Shown one piece after another: positions 60,331 through 64,000 of a stretch of DNA of 64,000 bases (positions are counted from its first letter, which is position 1; the number at the start of each line of letters is the position of its first letter). The stretch lies in contig CAWAXG010000039.1 of NCBI GenBank assembly GCA_963785755.1, positions 62,001 through 126,000 of the forward strand, given 5' to 3'. The DNA is from JACCXG01 sp963785755 (GTDB lineage: Bacteria > Acidobacteriota > Vicinamibacteria > Vicinamibacterales > 2-12-FULL-66-21). The translations under genes were made by a program, and so were the position numbers. The notes beneath the pieces were generated by a model, which made no database searches, was not told the origin of the DNA, and saw only the letters and a program-made list of their open reading frames with translations.

Positions 60331-61923
60331 ATGCACTACGACGCAATCGTGATTGGCGGCGGACACAACGGACTGATCCATGCCGCGTATCTCGCGCGCG
60401 CGGGACGCAAGGTCCTCGTCGTGGAACGCCGCCACGTGGTCGGCGGCGCGGCAGTCACCGAAGAGATCGTCCCGGGCTTCAAATACTCGGTCTGCTCGTA
60501 CGTCGTCTCGCTGCTCAGGCCGGAGATCATCCGGGAGCTCGACCTGCCGCGCCACGGGCTGGAGATCCTGCCGCTCGACGGCACGTTCACACCGATGCCC
60601 AGCGGCGACTATCTCTGGCGCGTCAACGATCACGCCAAGACTCGCCGCGAGATCGCCCGTCATTCCAGGGTCGATGCGGAAGCCTACGAAGAATATGGCA
60701 AGGCGATGGTCGAGATGGGCCGGTTCGTCAAACCCATTCTCACGATGTCGCCGCCGGACCCGACCAGGCTCGATCCGCGCGGCCTCATGGATCTGCTCTC
60801 CCTCGGGCGGCGGTTCCAGGCGCTGCCGGATCAGGACAAGTACAACCAGATCCAGCTGATGACCATGAGCGCCGTCGATTTTCTCGATCAGTGGTTCGAG
60901 ACCGACGTCCTCAAGGCGACGATGGCCGCGTCGGGCATCATCGGGACGTTCCTCGGCGTGCGCTCGCCGGGCACGGCGTACGTGCTGCTGCACCATTACA
61001 TGGGCGAGATCGACGGCGCGTTCCGGTCCTGGGGGTTGTCGCGCGGCGGCACCGGCGCGATTTCCAATGCCTGCGCCGACGCCGCGCGCGAGGCCGGAGC
61101 CGAGATCCGCACCCGGACGGCGGTCTCCAAGATCATCGTCAAAGAGGGCAGCGCTGTCGGTGTGGTCCTGGAGGACGGCGATTACCTGACCGCGGGGATT
61201 GTGTCGTCGAGCGTCGACCCGCACCTGACGTTCCTGAAGATGGTCGGACCGGAGCACCTCCCGGACGAGTTCGTGAGCGACGTCAGGCGCTACAAGTTCC
61301 GTGGGTCATCGGGCAAGGTCAACCTCGCGCTCGACGCCCTGCCCGACTTCACGAGCCTGCCAGGGCCCGGCCCGCACCTCCGCGGCGCGGTGTCGATCTC
61401 CCCGAGCGTCGAGTACATGGAGCGGGCGTACGACGCGGCGAAGTACGGCCAGTATTCGAGGCGGCCGTACATCGATATCGTGATCCCCAGCCTGACCGAT
61501 CCATCGGTCGCGCCTCCGGGCAAACACGTGATGTCCTGCTTCGTGCAGTACGCGCCGTATCACCTGAGAGATGGCACGTGGGATGACCACCGCGAGGCGT
61601 TCGGAGACACGGTGATCAACACGATCGCCGAGTACGCCCCGAACATCAAAGATGTCATCCTGCACCGGCAGGTGCTGACGCCGCTCGACATCGAGCGCGA
61701 GTTCGGGTTGACCGAAGGGAACATCTTTCAGGGAGAGCTCACGTTGGAGCAGCTGTTCTTCCTGCGCCCGGCGCCCGGGTGGGCGCAGTATCGGACGCCG
61801 CTGCGCAACCTGTACCTGTGCGGATCGGCCACGCATCCGGGCGGCGGCATCATGGGCGCGCCCGGACGGAACGCCGCGATGAGGATTCTCAAGGACGCCG
61901 GCAGCCGGCGGCGCGCGTCCTGA
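60331..61923 (+). CDS. FAD-dependent oxidoreductase, PYROXD2/phytoene-desaturase-like (copy 1)
   Basis: A 530-residue flavoprotein with an N-terminal FAD site (IVIGGGHNGLIHAAYLARAG), the ERRHVVGGAAVTEEIVPGF motif and a C-terminal FAD segment (LYLCGSATHPGGGIMGAPGR). It has the fold of carotenoid desaturases but belongs to the PYROXD2-like group with unknown substrate; no carotenoid genes are nearby. It is followed after 18 bp by a homologous second copy, so the two probably form one operon and may be a heteromer. Confidence 0.88.
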   Translation: MHYDAIVIGGGHNGLIHAAYLARAGRKVLVVERRHVVGGAAVTEEIVPGFKYSVCSYVVSLLRPEIIRELDLPRHGLEILPLDGTFTPMPSGDYLWRVNDHAKTRREIARHSRVDAEAYEEYGKAMVEMGRFVKPILTMSPPDPTRLDPRGLMDLLSLGRRFQALPDQDKYNQIQLMTMSAVDFLDQWFETDVLKATMAASGIIGTFLGVRSPGTAYVLLHHYMGEIDGAFRSWGLSRGGTGAISNACADAAREAGAEIRTRTAVSKIIVKEGSAVGVVLEDGDYLTAGIVSSSVDPHLTFLKMVGPEHLPDEFVSDVRRYKFRGSSGKVNLALDALPDFTSLPGPGPHLRGAVSISPSVEYMERAYDAAKYGQYSRRPYIDIVIPSLTDPSVAPPGKHVMSCFVQYAPYHLRDGTWDDHREAFGDTVINTIAEYAPNIKDVILHRQVLTPLDIEREFGLTEGNIFQGELTLEQLFFLRPAPGWAQYRTPLRNLYLCGSATHPGGGIMGAPGRNAAMRILKDAGSRRRAS

Positions 61924-61941
61924 TTCGTGGCATTCGTGGCA

Positions 61942-63546
61942 ATGAAGCAAATCGCGATCATCGGCGGCGGTCACAATGGTCTGGTCGCCGCGTTCTATCT
62001 CGCCAGGGCCGGTCACAAGCCGGTCGTTCTCGAGCAGCGGTCCGTGGTCGGCGGCAGCGCGCTCACCGACGAGCTCGTCCCGGGCTTCCGCTGTCCGACG
62101 CTCGCCCATGCGACGGGCCCGCTGCGGCCCTCGATCGTCCGGGACCTGCATCTCCAGAAGCGCGTCGAGTTCCTGCGACCGGATCCGCGGCTGGTCGCGT
62201 TGTCCCCGAATGGCCGCGCGATCGTGTTCTGCAACGATCACGCGCGCACGGTCGAGGGACTTCGCGCGCATTCGTCAGAGGACGCGGCGATCTACCTCGA
62301 GTTCTGCGGTGTCCTGGAACGGCTGGGCGCGTTTCTCCTCCCGATCCTCGAGCGCACGCCGCCGTCACTCGACGGTCCCGCGCCGGGCGAGATGTGGGAG
62401 CTGCTCAAGACCGGACGGCGGTTCCGGAAGCTCGGACGGCAGGATGCCTATCGGCTGTTGCGATGGATGCCGATGGCCGTCGCCGACCTCGTCGGCGAGT
62501 GGTTTTCAACCGATCTGCTGCAGGCGGCGGTCGCGGCACGGGCAATCTTCGGAAGCGCGGCCGGTCCCTGGTCGGCCGGGACCGGGGCGGCGCTCCTCCT
62601 CAACGCGGCGATGGATCCCGCGCCCGGCGGCGGCACGGTCACCGTCAAGGGCGGGCCAGGCGCGCTCGCTCACGGGCTCGCGGAGGCGGCGCGTGAAGCC
62701 GGCGCGACGATCCGCGTCGATGCTCCGGTCGCGCAGGTGCTGGTGCGGGATGGCCGTACCACCGGTGTCCGGCTCGCCGATGGATCGGAGGTTCCCGCTG
62801 ACGCCGTGGTCTCCAACGCCGATCCGCGACGGACACTGCTCGAGCTCGTGGATCCGGTGGAGCTCGATCCCGGTTTTCTCCAGCGGATTCGAAACTACCG
62901 GATGCCCGGGACCGTCGCGAAGGTCAATATCGCGCTGAGCGGGCTGCCGCAGTTCGTGAGCGTCGCCAATCCCGCGGACCTCCACGGCCGGCTGCACATC
63001 GCGCCGAGCGTCGACTATCTCGAGAAAGCGTTCGACGCCTCCAAGTATGGAGAGTTCTCTTCCGAGCCCTATCTCGACATCACGATTCCATCGCTGCTCG
63101 ATCCCTCGCTGTGTCCGCCGGGAGGACACGTCATGTCGGTGGTCGTGCAGTTCGCCCCCTACAAGCTGGCGAACAACGTCGACTGGCGCATGCTGCGTGA
63201 TTCGCTGGCGACGACCGTTCTCAGAACGCTCGAACGCTACGCGCCCGGACTGTCGCGCATGGTCGAGCACCGTCAGGTGCTGTCACCGGCCGACCTGGAG
63301 CTCACTTACGGCTACACGCGGGGACACATTCTGCACGGCGAGCCGGCACTGGATCAGCTGTTCACGATGCGGCCGCTGCTCGGATGGTCGCAGTATCAGA
63401 CCCCAATCCAGGGCCTGTTCCTGTGCGGCGCCGGCACCCATCCGGGCGGCGGCATGACCGGCGCGCCCGGACGCAATGCCGCGCGAGAGATCGCCAAAGC
63501 GATCAAGAACATGAAACCCCGGATCGAGGCCCAGCCAGGCTCCTGA
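61942..63546 (+). CDS. FAD-dependent oxidoreductase, PYROXD2/phytoene-desaturase-like (copy 2)
   Basis: A 534-residue paralogue of the preceding gene (FAD site IAIIGGGHNGLVAAFYLARA, EQRSVVGGSALTDELVPGFR, LFLCGAGTHPGGGMTGAPGR). It is diverged in the middle (residues about 130-210) while both cofactor regions are kept. Start is taken as ATG 61942; GTG 61927 in frame is possible. The pair is a tandem duplication, likely of subunits with different substrate halves. Confidence 0.88.
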   Translation: MKQIAIIGGGHNGLVAAFYLARAGHKPVVLEQRSVVGGSALTDELVPGFRCPTLAHATGPLRPSIVRDLHLQKRVEFLRPDPRLVALSPNGRAIVFCNDHARTVEGLRAHSSEDAAIYLEFCGVLERLGAFLLPILERTPPSLDGPAPGEMWELLKTGRRFRKLGRQDAYRLLRWMPMAVADLVGEWFSTDLLQAAVAARAIFGSAAGPWSAGTGAALLLNAAMDPAPGGGTVTVKGGPGALAHGLAEAAREAGATIRVDAPVAQVLVRDGRTTGVRLADGSEVPADAVVSNADPRRTLLELVDPVELDPGFLQRIRNYRMPGTVAKVNIALSGLPQFVSVANPADLHGRLHIAPSVDYLEKAFDASKYGEFSSEPYLDITIPSLLDPSLCPPGGHVMSVVVQFAPYKLANNVDWRMLRDSLATTVLRTLERYAPGLSRMVEHRQVLSPADLELTYGYTRGHILHGEPALDQLFTMRPLLGWSQYQTPIQGLFLCGAGTHPGGGMTGAPGRNAAREIAKAIKNMKPRIEAQPGS

Positions 63547-63592
63547 GCCGGATCGGGGCCTCCGAGCCGACATGCTGCTACAGTGTGCGGCC

Positions 63593-64000
63593 ATGGCGGT
63601 CGCTCGCAGCATCGCTCTTCTCGCGGTCATGGTCGCCGCCTGTGAGCTGCCGACTGCCCGCCGCGCTTTTCCCTACGGCTTCACGCGCGCGTCCGCGCGG
63701 GATCAGCTCGCTCTGGAAGATCGCTTCCTCTCGCAGCCCGATCGATCGCAATTGCGTGATGCGCATCGTGAGCTGACGCGGACGCCGCATCCCGCCGGAT
63801 CCGCTCGCGACCGCGAGCTGGCAGACTGGACGGCCCGCCGCTTCACCGACGCCGGAATGCACGACGTCCGGATCACCACGCACCATGTGATGCTCCCGCG
63901 TCCGCTCGACATCGCGGTCGAAATGGTGCAGCCGCGCGCGTGGCGCGCGTCGATGCGCGAGCCGCCGATGGCCGATCCCGATACGCGGATCGAGTCGGCC
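63593..64000 (+). CDS. M28-family exopeptidase (glutamate carboxypeptidase II-like), 3' cut by window edge
   Basis: The frame is open to the right edge (136 codons). A lipoprotein-like signal (SIALLAVMVAACELPTAR) is followed by LRDAHRELTRTPHPAGSARD, RELADWTARRFTDAGMHDVR and MVQPRAWRASMREPPMADPD. This is the N-terminal region of NAALADase/transferrin receptor-type M28 peptidases, which cleave C-terminal glutamate or similar. The zinc site lies outside. ATG 63572 in frame is an alternative start. Confidence 0.75.
   Translation, partial: MAVARSIALLAVMVAACELPTARRAFPYGFTRASARDQLALEDRFLSQPDRSQLRDAHRELTRTPHPAGSARDRELADWTARRFTDAGMHDVRITTHHVMLPRPLDIAVEMVQPRAWRASMREPPMADPDTRIESA

Overview
The window is 64 kb of GC-rich, densely packed bacterial DNA with no rRNA, tRNA or CRISPR array that I can see. 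The gene content fits a soil-type Acidobacteriota bacterium, most likely the Vicinamibacteria: a Tad pilus locus with two Flp pilins, eukaryote-like Ser/Thr kinases (one with TPRs), many Gram-negative envelope proteins, TANAAT-type -10 boxes close to start codons, and paired PYROXD2-like flavoproteins. The taxonomic call is an inference from gene content.

Left part (1-13.4 kb) is housekeeping and signalling: a YgfZ/GcvT-like fragment, a secreted alpha/beta hydrolase, an orphan transhydrogenase alpha subunit, FHA, MBL hydrolase, CDP-alcohol phosphatidyltransferase, a threonine-dehydratase-like enzyme, a receiver domain, a kinase, an SDR, a degenerate malate-dehydrogenase-like protein and an ECF sigma factor. 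It ends with an lpdA-E2-lipB run that couples a lipoylated E2 to its lipoyl-transfer enzyme.

The most interesting region is 13.5-20.7 kb. It is a compact candidate RiPP (modified peptide) and signalling locus: an NtrC-family regulator, a 22-bp dyad and a -24/-12-like promoter, a radical SAM/SPASM maturase, three tiny peptide genes not covered by ordinary gene calling (25, 32 and 32 aa, sharing a PWL core), a lone oligopeptide-binding lipoprotein overlapping a sensor histidine kinase by 4 bp, and an 81-aa protein. The layout suggests a peptide made, modified, exported, sensed in the periplasm and fed back to sigma-54 transcription of its own operon.

From 20.7 to 22.2 kb lie a possible structured RNA, HU, QueF and a Smr protein. 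From 22.3 to 35.5 kb (minus strand) runs a full tad locus (flp, flp, cpaA, tadE, cpaB, cpaC, tadG, tadZ, tadA, tadB, tadC) extended by DUF192, AAA-ATPase and methyltransferase genes. At 36.1-39.4 kb is a large coiled-coil protein built of nested 19/57-residue repeats. At 39.5-45.2 kb an SNF2 helicase and an Eco57I-type DNA methyltransferase form a two-gene restriction or antiphage-like island. At 46.5-49.1 kb is a persulfide-oxidation module (DUF1634, TauE, dioxygenase-rhodanese). The right end holds a TPR kinase, PanE-like reductase, kinase remnant, amidohydrolase, M14 peptidase, phosphatase, APC permease, and a Rieske/GcvT/PYROXD2 module that looks like methylated-amine (betaine-type) catabolism, then a partial M28 peptidase.

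Ten reading-frame breaks in five genes are each explained by one extra base, with conserved protein sequence on both sides. I read most of these as insertion errors in the assembly rather than natural pseudogenes.
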